NCBI GenBank assembly: GCA_963575745.1
Contig: CAUYUJ010016059.1
Coordinates: forward strand, 1,862,849 to 1,926,848
From: Prorocentrum cordatum
Taxonomy: Eukaryota; Sar; Dinophyceae; Prorocentrales; Prorocentraceae
DNA length: 64,000 bases
Direction: 5' to 3'
Made by a program: the position numbers and the translations under genes. Positions within the stretch are counted from its first letter, which is position 1, and each line of letters starts with the position of its first letter. The notes under the pieces are model-generated. The model was not told the origin of the DNA, made no database searches, and worked only from the letters and a program-made list of their open reading frames with translations. Shown here piece by piece: positions 22,023 through 30,999 of this stretch.

Positions 22023-22191
22023 TACACCTTAGGCGATGCTTCAGAAAACTTAAGTTTTCGGCCAGAGTCTCGATGATTCTTAACGTTTCCATGTAGATCT
22101 TAAGATGTTCATAGAACTGCTGGGTTTTTATTCAAGTTCTGAGACTATGAATTTCTTAACCCATGATTTCTTAAGCATTTCGCAGGGTGTA
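22023..22191 (+). mobile_element. TACACC inverted-repeat element (MITE-like), copy 1
   Basis: It begins TACACCTTAGGCGATGCTT and ends AAGCATTTCGCAGGGTGTA, imperfect terminal inverted repeats of about 25 bp. The interior has GGCCAGAGTCTCGAT and CTTAACCCATGATTTC. If the outer TA is a target duplication, this fits a Tc1/mariner-type non-autonomous element. It ends 28 nt before a candidate exon. Confidence 0.85.
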
Positions 22192-22219
22192 CGACGTCTG
22201 CGCGCGCGCCCGCCCCCAG

Positions 22220-22306
22220 CGGAGGAGGAGACGCGGTGGGCGACGCGTCGGGCCTCCCGCCGGCCGCGGAGCGGCCGCCCTCGCTCGAGGAGGGCCGGGT
22301 CGGCAG
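22220..22306 (+). CDS. candidate exon 4 of the spliced gene
   Basis: The acceptor GCGCCCGCCCCCAG ends at 22219 and the donor GTCTCA begins at 22307. One base plus 28 codons plus two bases; 25 of the 28 codons end in G or C. The peptide is Gly/Pro/Glu-rich (DAVGDASGLPPAAERPPSLE). An inverted-repeat element ends at 22191, only 28 nt before the exon, and a 165-bp dispersed repeat begins right at the donor. The two trailing bases AG join G at 23136 to make Arg. Confidence 0.55.
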
Positions 22307-22478
22307 GTCTCAGGAGGGGAAAAACACACACAGACACAATGAATCGTCGATCCCAGGAAATACATGGAAAATATGGGAATTGGGGGGGAAGACAAAAACC
22401 TAGAAAATATGGGAAAATATGGGGAATATTTTTATTTGTGCGTATTTATTTGTGTGTCCTGGGGCCCCTTCAAGGTCG
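22307..22478 (+). repeat. 165-bp dispersed repeat (CACAGACACAAT family), copy 1
   Basis: Starts at a candidate donor (GTCTCAGGAGGGG), continues CACAGACACAATGAATCGTCG and a GGAAAATATGGG-rich middle, and ends TTTGTGCGTATTTATTTGTG then GGGGCCCCTTCA. Two other copies are at 31901 and 57648, all in plus orientation. Confidence 0.85.
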
Positions 22479-22554
22479 GGGGCTGCCAGAAGTGCCAATT
22501 TGGCACGAGGTGCCCCCCGGATTTCCAAGGATCGGGCCGAGCGAAAGGTCAGAG

Positions 22555-22858
22555 CCCCGAATCATCAGGGGTGACTCGGGTCGGGGATAACTCGGGTTCG
22601 TTTTTCGGGATTCCGAACCCGAGTTATCCCGGACCCGAGTTACCCCGGATATTTCGGGCGTCCAGGGCCCCGAATCATCAGGGGTAACTCGGGTCAGGGC
22701 TAACTCGGGTTCGTTTTTCGGGAACCCAAACCCGAGTTACCCCGGACCCGAGTTACCCCGGATAACTCGGATAAAATCATCAGGGGTAACTCGGGTCAGG
22801 GCTAACTCGGGTTCGTTTTTCGGGGACCCGAGTTACCCCGGATAACTCGGGCGTCCAA
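22555..22858 (+). repeat. three tandem hairpin units with ACTCGGGT/ACCCGAGT
   Basis: Each unit is about 80-110 bp: ATCATCAGGGGTAACTCGGG, then a second ACTCGGGTTCG, a T5 loop, then ACCCGAGTTACCCC twice. The two halves are reverse complements, so every unit can fold into a long stem. Units start near 22563, 22673 and 22774. Confidence 0.88.
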
Positions 22859-22879
22859 AAAGGGGGGATAGGGAAAGGG

Positions 22880-23012
22880 GGGGGGGGGGTCGAAATTTGC
22901 TGCAGCTGGTTTCGGCCCCGCTGCCGGGACCATGCCGCAGGGAGGCGCCGGGAAAATCAGCTACATGAGCTGGTTCTCAACCCCCCCCTTTGCTATCCTC
23001 CCCTTTCGCCCG
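22880..23012 (+). repeat. dispersed repeat E, left part, copy 1
   Basis: GCTGCAGCTGGTTTCGGCCCC, GGCGCCGGGAAAATCAGCTA and CTTTGCTATCC...CCCCTTTCGCCCG match 32436-32585 in order. Confidence 0.8.
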
Positions 23013-23135
23013 GACCGAAAGGAGGCCCCCACGGCCTCCAGAGCCCCCCCCCTCACGAGCACCCAGGGGCTCCAAAATGGAGCAGGAAGCTGGGGGCACC
23101 TTGGGCCAGAGGCACCTTTTGCAGACCCCGCGCAG

Positions 23136-23217
23136 GGAGACGCTGCTGACCAAGACGCTGAAGGACCTGCAGGACTCGGAGTTGGCCGGGGGTCTGAAGT
23201 TCTCAGAGGAGGAAAGG
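23136..23217 (+). CDS. candidate exon 5 of the spliced gene
   Basis: The acceptor CGCAG is followed by G at 23136, with an alternative acceptor TTTTGCAG at 23124 in the same frame. Twenty-seven codons follow, 24 ending in G or C, giving a helical charged peptide (ETLLTKTLKDLQDSELAGG, then LKFSEEER). The donor GTATCG at 23218 ends the exon on a codon boundary, matching the next exon. An alternative donor GTCTGA at 23192 would break the phase. The last bases and the intron start resemble sequence at 32800, so part of the exon end may belong to a dispersed repeat. Confidence 0.5.
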
Positions 23218-23375
23218 GTATCGATACCGCCACCCTTCCCTCGTTTTTCCTTTTTTGGCCTCCTGGTAGGCCCTCGTCGCCACGGCTGGATTCGCTTCGA
23301 AACCCTGGTCAGAACGTTTCCGGGGAGAGCTCCGAGGAGTAGCGGTATCAGTAACTTTTGCTTCCCCCAGAGAGT
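23200..23375 (+). repeat. dispersed repeat E, right part, copy 1
   Basis: GAGGAGGAAAGGGTA, CCTCGTTTTTCC, GCCCTCGTCGCCAC and GCTGGATTCGC align with 32795-32965. Overlaps the end of the candidate exon at 23136-23217. Confidence 0.75.
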
Positions 23376-23669
23376 ATGAATTTCGGTGTCGAAATCCGAA
23401 CCCTACCCTCGCCGATCAACGATTCAGGCAGCTCGACGGGCTGCGGGGACGTGGCGAAATCCGAACCTCACCCGCACCTCCCATCGATGCAGGTGAATCG
23501 ATGGTTGGTGGGGGTAGGGTTCAGATGTCGCCACTGAAGGGCCGTCTTCGGACTCCAGGGCCGTCAGAAACGGATCCGGGCTGCTGGACGGATTTGGATT
23601 CCTCTCCTCATCCTGACTGATTTCCTGGGGTCCCAACTTGTCAAGACCCCTGGTCCGCGCCCTACGCAG

Positions 23670-23748
23670 GACACCTCCGAGGCGCTGCAGGTCCAGGCGG
23701 ACGACATCAACGCCGCGCAGGACGGGCGGGTCGAGGCGTGGTCGGCAG
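23670..23748 (+). CDS. candidate exon 6 of the spliced gene
   Basis: The exon is bounded by CCCTACGCAG at 23660-23669 and the donor GTCGCA at 23749. Its 26 codons include 25 ending in G or C, plus one trailing base. The peptide DTSEALQVQADDINAAQDGR, continuing VEAWSA, is acidic and probably helical. This is one of the cleanest islands: short, sharply biased in a single frame, and with plausible sites at both ends. No domain is recognised. Confidence 0.62.
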
Positions 23749-24209
23749 GTCGCAACCGAGCCCCTGAGATGATTGATGGTGGATCGCGCAGGTGAGAGAG
23801 AGGCTCCAGGCGGCGCGATTTCTCGACAGGATTCCGGGAGGGCTGCTGCATCCGCACCTTCGCGCAGAGATCCTCTGGCGTCCTCAGATTCCGATCTGAC
23901 CCTCCGTTTGCCCTGGCGGTGCCCTGCCTCCCCATCCGCCTCCTCCTCCCCAACCTCATCATCGCAATCATCATTCTACCGCCCTAGAGTTTCAGAGACA
24001 GTCGAATCGAATCGCAGCCGCCTGAAGTTGTTGTGTCAGACCGGTCCTCTCATAGTGCACGGCCTGATCAGTGACGGATGGTGTTCAAAGTGAATGGACT
24101 CGAACCGAATTGAATTACACACTAAACTTACGTAATAAGTCATGCATGCATCTTTTCACAATAGCTAGTGTGTTGCATGCCTGATGATTCGAATCCTCCC
24201 GCTCACACG

Positions 24210-24415
24210 CATACATGTGTTACGGTAGGTTTGCGTCGTGTCGACCAGCGGCGACCCCAGCGCGGACGTTCAAGGTTGAACGCCGCCGGCGACCCAGAAT
24301 CGATCGATGTTGAACGATCGGACGTTGCGGCAGCGGCCGATCGTTCAAGGTTGAGCGATCCCCGCGGTGTCAAAAACCAACGCTGGGGTCGACACGGCAC
24401 GGACCTGCCGTATAT
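24210..24415. repeat. palindrome-rich GTTCAACGATCG sequence
   Basis: Inverted words GTTCAAGGTTGAAC, GATCGATCGATG and outer GTGTCGACC...GGGGTCGACAC. Related words (TACGGTAGGTT, GCAGCGACCCC) recur at 55805-55875. Confidence 0.5.
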
Positions 24416-24448
24416 GTGTTACCCACTCAAGAATGCGGAGCGCTCCAG

Positions 24449-24546
24449 GCGGGGCCTCGCCTTCGGGGGATCGAGCGGCGGAAAAGGCTGGCGGAAGCTG
24501 GTCGAGGCAAGACACGGGCGCGCTCCGCGGGCGGAAGCCCGCGGAG
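24449..24546 (+). CDS. weak candidate exon 7 of the spliced gene
   Basis: The acceptor CGCTCCAG ends at 24448 with a poor pyrimidine tract, and the donor GTCAGG is at 24547. Two bases plus 32 codons fit the phase of the preceding exon and end on a codon boundary. Only about three quarters of codons end in G or C, and the peptide (GASPSGDRAAEKAGGSWSRQ) is unremarkable. An inverted-repeat element starts 26 nt downstream. Kept because the phase fits on both sides. Confidence 0.3.
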
Positions 24547-24572
24547 GTCAGGCCGGGGCCCTCACAGGAGTG

Positions 24573-24741
24573 TACACCTTAGGCGATGCTTAAGAAAGCT
24601 TAAATTTTCGGCCAGAGTCTCGATTATTCTTAATGTTTCAAGGTAAATCCTAAGGTTTGAATGGACATTCTGGGTTTTTATTTGAATTCTGAGACTCTCA
24701 ATTTCTTAACCCATGATTTCTAAAGCATTTCGCAGGGTGTA
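24573..24741 (+). mobile_element. TACACC inverted-repeat element, copy 2
   Basis: Same ends and interior words as copy 1, with the same length of 169 bp. It begins 26 nt after the end of the weak candidate exon at 24546. Confidence 0.85.
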
Positions 24742-25149
24742 GCGCTGTTTGGCTTTTCGGGGCTCCTGGCACGAGCCGCATCTCGCGGAGTTCATCGTGT
24801 GTGTGTGCACTTCCGCCACGAAAAGTATACACCGACGCCCTCCGATGAAATGGTTCCTGGGCCTCAGGGGAGGGTGGCGGTGTGCACATCGCCACTGAGA
24901 GCTGGCGGCCATACGCCGCCGCCCTCCCCGAAGATGTATGCAAAGTTAGTCGGAGGGTGTCTGTGTTTATACTTTCGTGGCGTAGGGCTGATGCCGCCGC
25001 CGCTCAGTTTCGCCCTCCGCGAGAGCGCCCCGTCCGTGTCCGAGCCAGGGTCCTCCCCTCTTGCACGCCCCGAGCGCCCTTCTCTTGCCCTCCTAATCGC
25101 CTCGCCCCCGTCCGTCCTCCTCCCTCCACATATCCCCACCCGACGTCGT

Positions 25150-25295
25150 GATGTTTTCATAACGTGGACCCCCCGGACCAATTCTCGGGACCGTTTTTAC
25201 TATCTCGAGACGGTCCCGAGGCCCCGCGCGGGCCTCCAGAGGCCGAAGATGGCGAAAGACTTTCTGTCATGATTTTTGTTCATGACCCGATGGGG
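25150..25295 (+). repeat. dispersed GTCGACCCCCAGAGG repeat, diverged copy
   Basis: TTTTCATAACGTGGACCCCC and CCCGCGCGGGCCTCCAGAGG followed by GATTTTTGTTCATGAC. The order is partly permuted relative to 15651-15785. Confidence 0.45.
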
Positions 25296-25741
25296 TCTGG
25301 GTCCCCTCCGCCCCTCCCTCCCAACCCCGCCCTCCTTGTGCGCCTCGCCCCGCCGCCCCCCGCCCCCATTGCCGCGGGAGCGCCGCGAGCCTGGCGCAGG
25401 CGCGCTTCTTGCGAGCGAGGGGGCAGTGCCCCTCTTTGACGTTGTCTTTTGTACGTTGTGGTCGCGCTGCAGACCAGCTGCCTGCTTCATGGCGGGTAGC
25501 CGCCTCTGCGCTCTCTGGCCCGTTGTTTCTGCACCCTTGCCAGCCAGTGCCAGCCAGTGCCAGCCAGCCAGTGCTGACTCGTGAAAGGGAAAGAGGTGCG
25601 AGTCCCGCTTGTTGTTCCACGGAATTGGGCTTGCGTGTTGGCCGGTCATTCATGTCGCCGTCGTCGCTGCCCCGTCGCCGTTTCGTCGCCGCAAGTCGTC
25701 TTGGCCTGCGTGTTGGTCCTGCCTCTATGTCGTCGCCACGC

Positions 25742-26118
25742 ATTGATGCATTATATAGACTGCACAACATACAGAGTGCGCAACATGCACAGCATAGATT
25801 GCATTACATAGATTGCATCCCATAGTTTGAACAATATAGCTTGCACAACCTAGATTGCACCACGTAGAGTGCACAACATATATTGCACCACATGGACTGA
25901 ACCACGTAGACTGCACAATATAGACTGCATCAGATGTTGCCCAACACAGATTGCACACCAAAGAAAGCACAATCTATCTTGGACCGTATAGATTGCACAA
26001 CATTCTTGCAACACGAGGATTGCACCGCACAGCTTGCACAACACATATCGCACACCATACATTGCAACACACATAGTGCACAACACATACTGCACAACCG
26101 AGAGTGCACGGCTTCATT
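25742..26118 (+). repeat. 17-bp minisatellite TGCACAACATAGATTGC
   Basis: More than twenty degenerate copies of ATAGATTGCACAACATAGA-like units. Low GC relative to surroundings. Frames on both strands (Cys/Val-rich) are repeat products. Confidence 0.92.
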
Positions 26119-26445
26119 TTTGTTGTCCAGCATTTATTTCTAAAATAACATTGTTTGGGGTCCACGCTGGCTAACATATCTCAGATACAATAATACCCTA
26201 GCCTGGGTTGGCGTGCGGGGGTTGACTGGGAGGGTTGCCCAGTTCATTGGGTGTTGGCCCGGGCGTTTGCCGGGCTTTCCGTTGCAGGAAAATGTTTTCA
26301 TTGCCGCGAATTGTACACGAAGTTGTTTCCGAGCGTGCTGCGTGGAGTTCGGCGAGCTTTCCGCTGCCAGCGTTGCTGCCAGGATGTTGATTCTGAGCGT
26401 GCCGGCTCGTCTCTGGCGCGTTTTTTTTGTTTCGTCTGAAAGGGT

Positions 26446-26641
26446 TGGTTTCGATTACACGTAAGAGTGACTTTTCGCCAGAGTGTTTTTTGGTGCGGGC
26501 CCAACGGGGCCCCCCGATCGCCGAACGCGATGCAGTAATTGCGTCTCGCGCGCTCGTTTTTGGTCCCCCCCCGCGGCCCCCCAAAGGCCGCGCACCACAG
26601 GTCACTCTTACCCAGGGTCACTCTTGCGTGCAGTCGATGGT
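26446..26641 (+). mobile_element. AAGAGTGAC inverted-repeat element, copy 1
   Basis: The left end TCGATTACACGTAAGAGTGA and the right end TCACTCTTGCGTGCAGTCGA are imperfect reverse complements over about 45 bp, including inner GGTGCGGGCC against CCGCGCACC. About 196 bp long. Confidence 0.8.
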
Positions 26642-26794
26642 TGGGTAGGTCCTGGGGGGCGGCGAGCGAAGTTATTCGATACGGACTTTCCTTAAGAGCG
26701 TGTAGAATGTAAAACCCAGAAAAAACAAGCTGAGGTTCGGGGGATTGAGCAAGGTACCAGGGGGCATTCCAACACGTGCTTGACATGCACGACT

Positions 26795-26910
26795 TTTTAT
26801 AGCGTCGACCCCCAGAGGTCTCGACCCATTCCCCGGGACAAGTCTTTCGTCCTGACTCATTGTTTGTTGAATGTGTCGGGCCCCGGCACGGGCCCCCAGA
26901 GGCCGAGCAG
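26795..26910 (+). repeat. dispersed GTCGACCCCCAGAGG repeat, copy
   Basis: Contains GCGTCGACCCCCAGAGGTCT, CGACCCATTCCCCGGGAC and GCACGGGCCCCCAGAGGCCG. Confidence 0.7.
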
Positions 26911-27281
26911 AGTTTAAACACAAAAAGTCTGGCATGAGCGCTTTCACGACGCGAGGGGGAGGGGGTCTGGGAGGGCAAGTGGATAATACATACCTCCACG
27001 ACCACCCTGCGGTTGATAAGGAGGTTGGGGGGGTAGCAATGGGGAAAAATGGTGCAGCAAACCCGTTGCTGCCTTGGTTGCAGGTCCGGCGCTCGAGGCA
27101 CGAGCAAAGCTTGGTGCTAGCGGCGCCTGCGTGTGGGTGGCAGCATCTCCTGACGGCGCTGGGGTTCCCACGTCAACACCTGACGCATTGGCAAAGCCTG
27201 GTGCTCGCACGCCCTCCTCGGGCGGCGCGGCCCAGCCACAGAAGAATGTCGGGACACCGGCGGGACACCGCACGCCACCGG

Positions 27282-27832
27282 CCGGCGGAGAAGAATCATT
27301 TGGTCCGGCCGCGGCCCAGCCACAGGAGGATTTTGGGACACAGGCGGGACACCGGCGGGACATCGCGGGCCACCAGCCGCCAGAGAAGACTTTTTTGGTC
27401 TGGCCGCGGCCCAGCCACAGGAGAATTTCCTCTCGCCCGCCCACGCAGCTTTGCCTCGCACGCACGCACGGAACCCGAGTCCGAAATCTATTTCCCAGTG
27501 AGGGGGGGTCCCCGCTTCACGTCGGACTCACCCCCCCAAGTTTCGATATATATATATATATATATATATATGTGGGAGGTGAGGGGGTGAGATCGAAGTG
27601 GAACGGAGAGCCCCCCTACCGGGAAATCGGTTTCGGTTTCGTGTTCGTGCGTGCCGTGCGTGCGGGCGAGGCGAAGCTGCGTGGGCGGGCGAGAAATAAA
27701 AGTCTCCTGTACCTGAGGCGCGGCCAGACCAAAAGTCCCCGTTCAGGCAACGGGTGCCCCGCGGTGTCCCGCCGGTGTCCTGCTCGGGGGCCGGTGGCGC
27801 GCGGTGTCCTGGCGGTGCCTCGTCGGTGTCCC
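27282..27832. repeat. large imperfect palindrome centred on an AT microsatellite
   Basis: Reading outward from the (AT)n core at 27547-27571, both sides show matching blocks as reverse complements: AATCGGTTTCGG against CCGAAATCTATT, the CTCGCCCGCCCACGCAGCTT block, TTTTGGTCTGGCCGCG with CAGGAGA, and outer GGACACCGGCGGGACACCG words. Each arm is about 250 bp. The left arm also contains a ~90-bp tandem repeat (CCCAGCCACAG at 27231, 27315, 27408). Confidence 0.82.
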
Positions 27833-27902
<70 letters not shown>

Positions 27903-28065
27903 GTGATGGTGATGGTGATGGTGATGGTGATGGTGATGGTGATGGTGATGGTGATGGTGGTGATGATGATGGTGTCCCAGTGATGATGGTGATGATAATG
28001 ATGATGATGTTGACGATGGTGATGATGATGATGGTGGTGATGGTAGTGATGATGATGGTGCCCCA

Positions 28066-28114
<49 letters not shown>

Positions 28115-28925
28115 CGGTGCTGATGATGATGATGGTGCCCGATGATGATGATGATGATGATGATGATGGTGATGTTGATGATGATGATGTTGATGTTGAT
28201 GATGATGATGTTGGTGATCAGGATGATGTTGATACTGATCAGATGAGTTGATGATGATGATGGTGTCCCGATGATCATGACGATGAGGTTGATGATGATG
28301 CTATTGATGATGCTGGTGATGATGATGATGGTGTCCAGATGATGATGAAGATGATGATGATGATGACAATGATGATGATTATGATGGCGATGATGTGCCC
28401 CGATGATGATGTTGATGACGAGGACGCTGACGAGTTGATGATGATTTTGATGATGGTGGCCCAATGATGGTGATGATGATGCTGATGTTGATGATGGTGA
28501 TGGTGATCCCGATGATGTTGATGATGGTGATGGTGATGATGATGGTGACGATGATGATGGTGTTGTGATGGTGATGTTGATGTTGATGTTGATGATGTTG
28601 CTAATGATGATGATGGTGGTGTCCCGATGTTGATCATAGTGTTGGTGATGGTGATTATGTTCCTCATGGTCATGATGATGATATGCTGGTGATGATTTTG
28701 GTGGTGTCCCGATGATGATGACGATGGTGTCCCGATTATGATTATGTTGATGATGATGGTGGCAATGATGGTGTCCCTATGATGATGATGGTGATGGTGA
28801 TGTTGATGATGGTGATGAGGTCATGCTGATGGTGACGGTGTTCCGATGATGCGGATGATGATGATGTTGATGATGTTGATGACGTTGATGGCGATGATGT
28901 TGATGATGACTATGATGATGACGTT
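27833..28925 (+). repeat. kilobase GAT array with GGTGTCCC punctuation
   Basis: (GATGAT)n with (GATGGT)n and (GATGTT)n patches. GGTGTCCCGATG or GGTGCCCGATG recurs at irregular intervals (27826, 28132, 28262, 28329 and later), matching the words at the edge of the palindrome. Poly-Asp and poly-His frames are products of the array. Confidence 0.97.
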
Positions 28926-29150
28926 GATTGTGCTATCGATAGTGGGATCGATAGCTAGACCGAATGTGAGATCGAATGTGAGATCGATCGTGATATCGAT
29001 AGTGAGATCGATTGTGAGATCGATAATCAAATCGATTGTGATATCGATCGAACGAAATAGATCGAGTGAGATCGACTGTGATATCGATCGAGTGAGATCG
29101 ATCGAGCGATGCCGATAGTGAGATCGATAGTGAGGCCGATCGAGTGAGAC
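28926..29150 (+). repeat. GATCGATAGTGA minisatellite
   Basis: Tandem 11-12 bp units GATCGATAGTGA or GATCGATTGTGA directly continue the GAT array. Confidence 0.9.
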
Positions 29151-29281
29151 GTTGGTTCCTCCCCCCCGAACGTCCTTATCACCCGAGGGGTGGTCGTATA
29201 GTTGTATATGTATATATATACACAGATGTATATAGAACCCCTGCAGACCAGCTTTTGTAGGGACCCAACACCTGGCCCTCC

Positions 29282-29475
29282 GAGATGGGGTCGTAGCAGA
29301 TAATGAGGGTCGGATAATGGCACCGCACAGGCGATGCGTCGGCGATGTGTCGGCTGTGCGGCTCGATGTGGAATGTGAAGCTCTCCACGCCGATGGCGCC
29401 CAAGCATCGCCCGTGCACCGCCGATGCATCGCTGATGCGCTGCCGATGCATTGCTGTTGGGAAAACGTTGGGCTT
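29282..29475 (+). mobile_element. GATGGGGTC element, diverged copy
   Basis: Begins GAGATGGGGTCG and has the same GCGATGCGTCGGCGATG and CCGATGCATCGCTGATGC interior words as 16464-16647. The right end is unclear. Confidence 0.5.
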
Positions 29476-29601
29476 TCCTGGTCACGGCGCGCCTCGGCCA
29501 CGGATGGCTTCCCCGACGCAGCACCGAGGAGCGGCCCGAAGGCCAGAGCCTACAGGTCAGCGTGTCGAATGCAGCTGGGGTCGGAGGATCTCGCCGCCTC
29601 C

Positions 29602-29662
29602 TCCTCCTGGCTCCTCCTCCTCCTCCTCCTCCTCCTCCTTCTCCTCCTCCTCCTCCTGCGCG
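29602..29662. repeat. CTC microsatellite upstream of a candidate exon
   Basis: (CTC)n of about 55 bp ending 12 nt before the acceptor CTGCAG at 29672. Confidence 0.9.
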
Positions 29663-29672
29663 ATGACTGCAG

Positions 29673-29825
29673 TCGGACTCCGTCTGGGGGCCATCTGCCG
29701 AACAGGAGGTCGTGTCCATGGTGGGCGCCGTACGGCACGCCACGAACGTGGTGATCTTGCGGTCCTACGGCGTCCTCCTCCGCAAGGCCTACCTCCTGCG
29801 GCGCGTGGAGCTGCGGTCGGCGGAG
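29673..29825 (+). CDS. candidate exon 8 of the spliced gene
   Basis: A CTC microsatellite (29606-29659) is followed by GCGCGATGACTGCAG and then the exon, so the microsatellite may act as the polypyrimidine tract. A second acceptor CGAACAG at 29705 is in the same frame. From 29706, 39 of 40 codons end in G or C up to a possible donor GTCGCG at 29826. The peptide is a long helix (EVVSMVGAVRHATNVVILRS, then YGVLLRKAYLLRRVELRSAE). High bias continues about 30 nt past the chosen donor, so the end may be later. The start phase matches the preceding weak exon, and the end phase matches the exon at 43109. Confidence 0.5.
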
Positions 29826-30279
29826 GTCGCGGCGGCGTCCACGGAGGCCCCGAAGGGGGCGGAACCTCCTGGGCATCGCTCGGACGCGCTCGGACGTGTG
29901 CATTTTCTGTCGGCGAGAACCATCGAGGAACATCTAGGATATTTTTGCGGAAACAGGAACGCACGAAACCGAGAAATGCACGGGGAATTCACGCCCGAAC
30001 GATGGCAGGTCTCAGGGCAACGTCAGGCAGGAGGTTTTTGTTCCTTTAGACCCAGGCAAGTCTACCTGCCTGGCATTGCCCTCCCCCCCGCCTTTTCAAG
30101 CAGTGCTGGGCCGGAAGGGCGTGCGAGGGAGTCCCGTCTTGCGTGAAGTCCACATGCTCTTTCGGGCCTCGCAGCGCCCTCTCTCCTTCCCCCCTCCATG
30201 CAAGTAAGCATGCCAGAATCGGAAGGACACATGCCTCAGGGCCTCTCCTCTGGAGGAAGTGCAAAGTTGGAGCCAGATG

Positions 30280-30415
30280 GTGTCCGCGGTGGCCCAGCAT
30301 TGGTTCCAGCGAGCAGGAAGGGAGGGAAGAGGCTCGAGATTCTTTGTTCAAGGAGGTATTCTTGCCTTTTACGGCCTCTGGGGAGCGTTTTCGGGCCCGA
30401 TGCTGCAGGACTGTC
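30280..30415 (+). repeat. dispersed GTGGCCCAGCA repeat, copy 2
   Basis: Aligns with 18262-18390 by ordered words, ending GGGAGCGTTTTCGGGCCCGATG. Confidence 0.65.
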
Positions 30416-30419
30416 AAAG

Positions 30420-30530
30420 ACATGATCCGGGTTTAAAGACTACACCAGGTGGACCCCGTGGGAGGGGTTTGGTGACCGATTTTGGATAGATTTGCCCTGA
30501 TCCCCCTTTCTGAACCGATTTGCTTGGGGT
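30420..30530 (+). repeat. dispersed CACCAGGTGGACCC repeat, copy 2
   Basis: Aligns with 21275-21385. In this region it directly follows the GTGGCCCAGCA repeat, so the two may be parts of one larger family. Confidence 0.65.
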
Positions 30531-30939
30531 TCATCCACTTCAGACGCCCAAGCCATTTCCAACTCCTTTCCCACTCCCCTCTTCCCGAGGAGGTACAAAC
30601 TTGGATTTAGGCGCATGGATGAGCGATGAGATCCTGGCGTTGCAGGCATTCTCGCCTATATTCGGGCCACGGGACCATCACAGATCGATCTGGCTTGAAA
30701 AATATGGTGCAGAAAGACGGGGTCCCGGGCTTCTGTCGCGATTTCTCACCGTGGTGTGATGTTTTTTTGCCACGTCAGATCTCAGGCAACGTCAGGGCCT
30801 CGATCCCTCCGAGAGCCCCTCGATCACTCCCCCATTCCCTCCCTCCTTCCTCTCCTCATCCTTCACGCGTGCGGACGTGTCCGTGCCCGCGTCCTCGCGG
30901 TCTGGGTTCTGGGGCCCGATCCGGCGCACGCGCGGCCAG

Positions 30940-30986
30940 ACGGACGAGTTCCTCTCGCGCAGCCTCCGCGAAGAAGCGCCGCGCAG
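30940..30986 (+). other. short coding-like island, exon status unclear
   Basis: From about 30880 to 30986 one frame has almost only G/C-ending codons (FWGPIRRTRGQTDEFLSRSL, then REEAPRR). Acceptors are poor (GGCCAG at 30939 lacks the following G), and the only nearby donor is a GC type at 30987. A pyrimidine-rich stretch lies at 30820-30865. The phase does not fit the neighbouring exons. Confidence 0.25.
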
Positions 30987-30999
30987 GCGCGAACGCACA

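Noticed and set aside
24160-24215. tRNA-like GATTCGAATCC word
   Set aside because: No matching acceptor, D-arm or anticodon stem could be placed around it.
27616-28673. Long poly-Asp (+) and poly-His (-) open frames
   Set aside because: They are translations of the GAT array. Length follows from the absence of stops in the repeat, with no independent coding signal.
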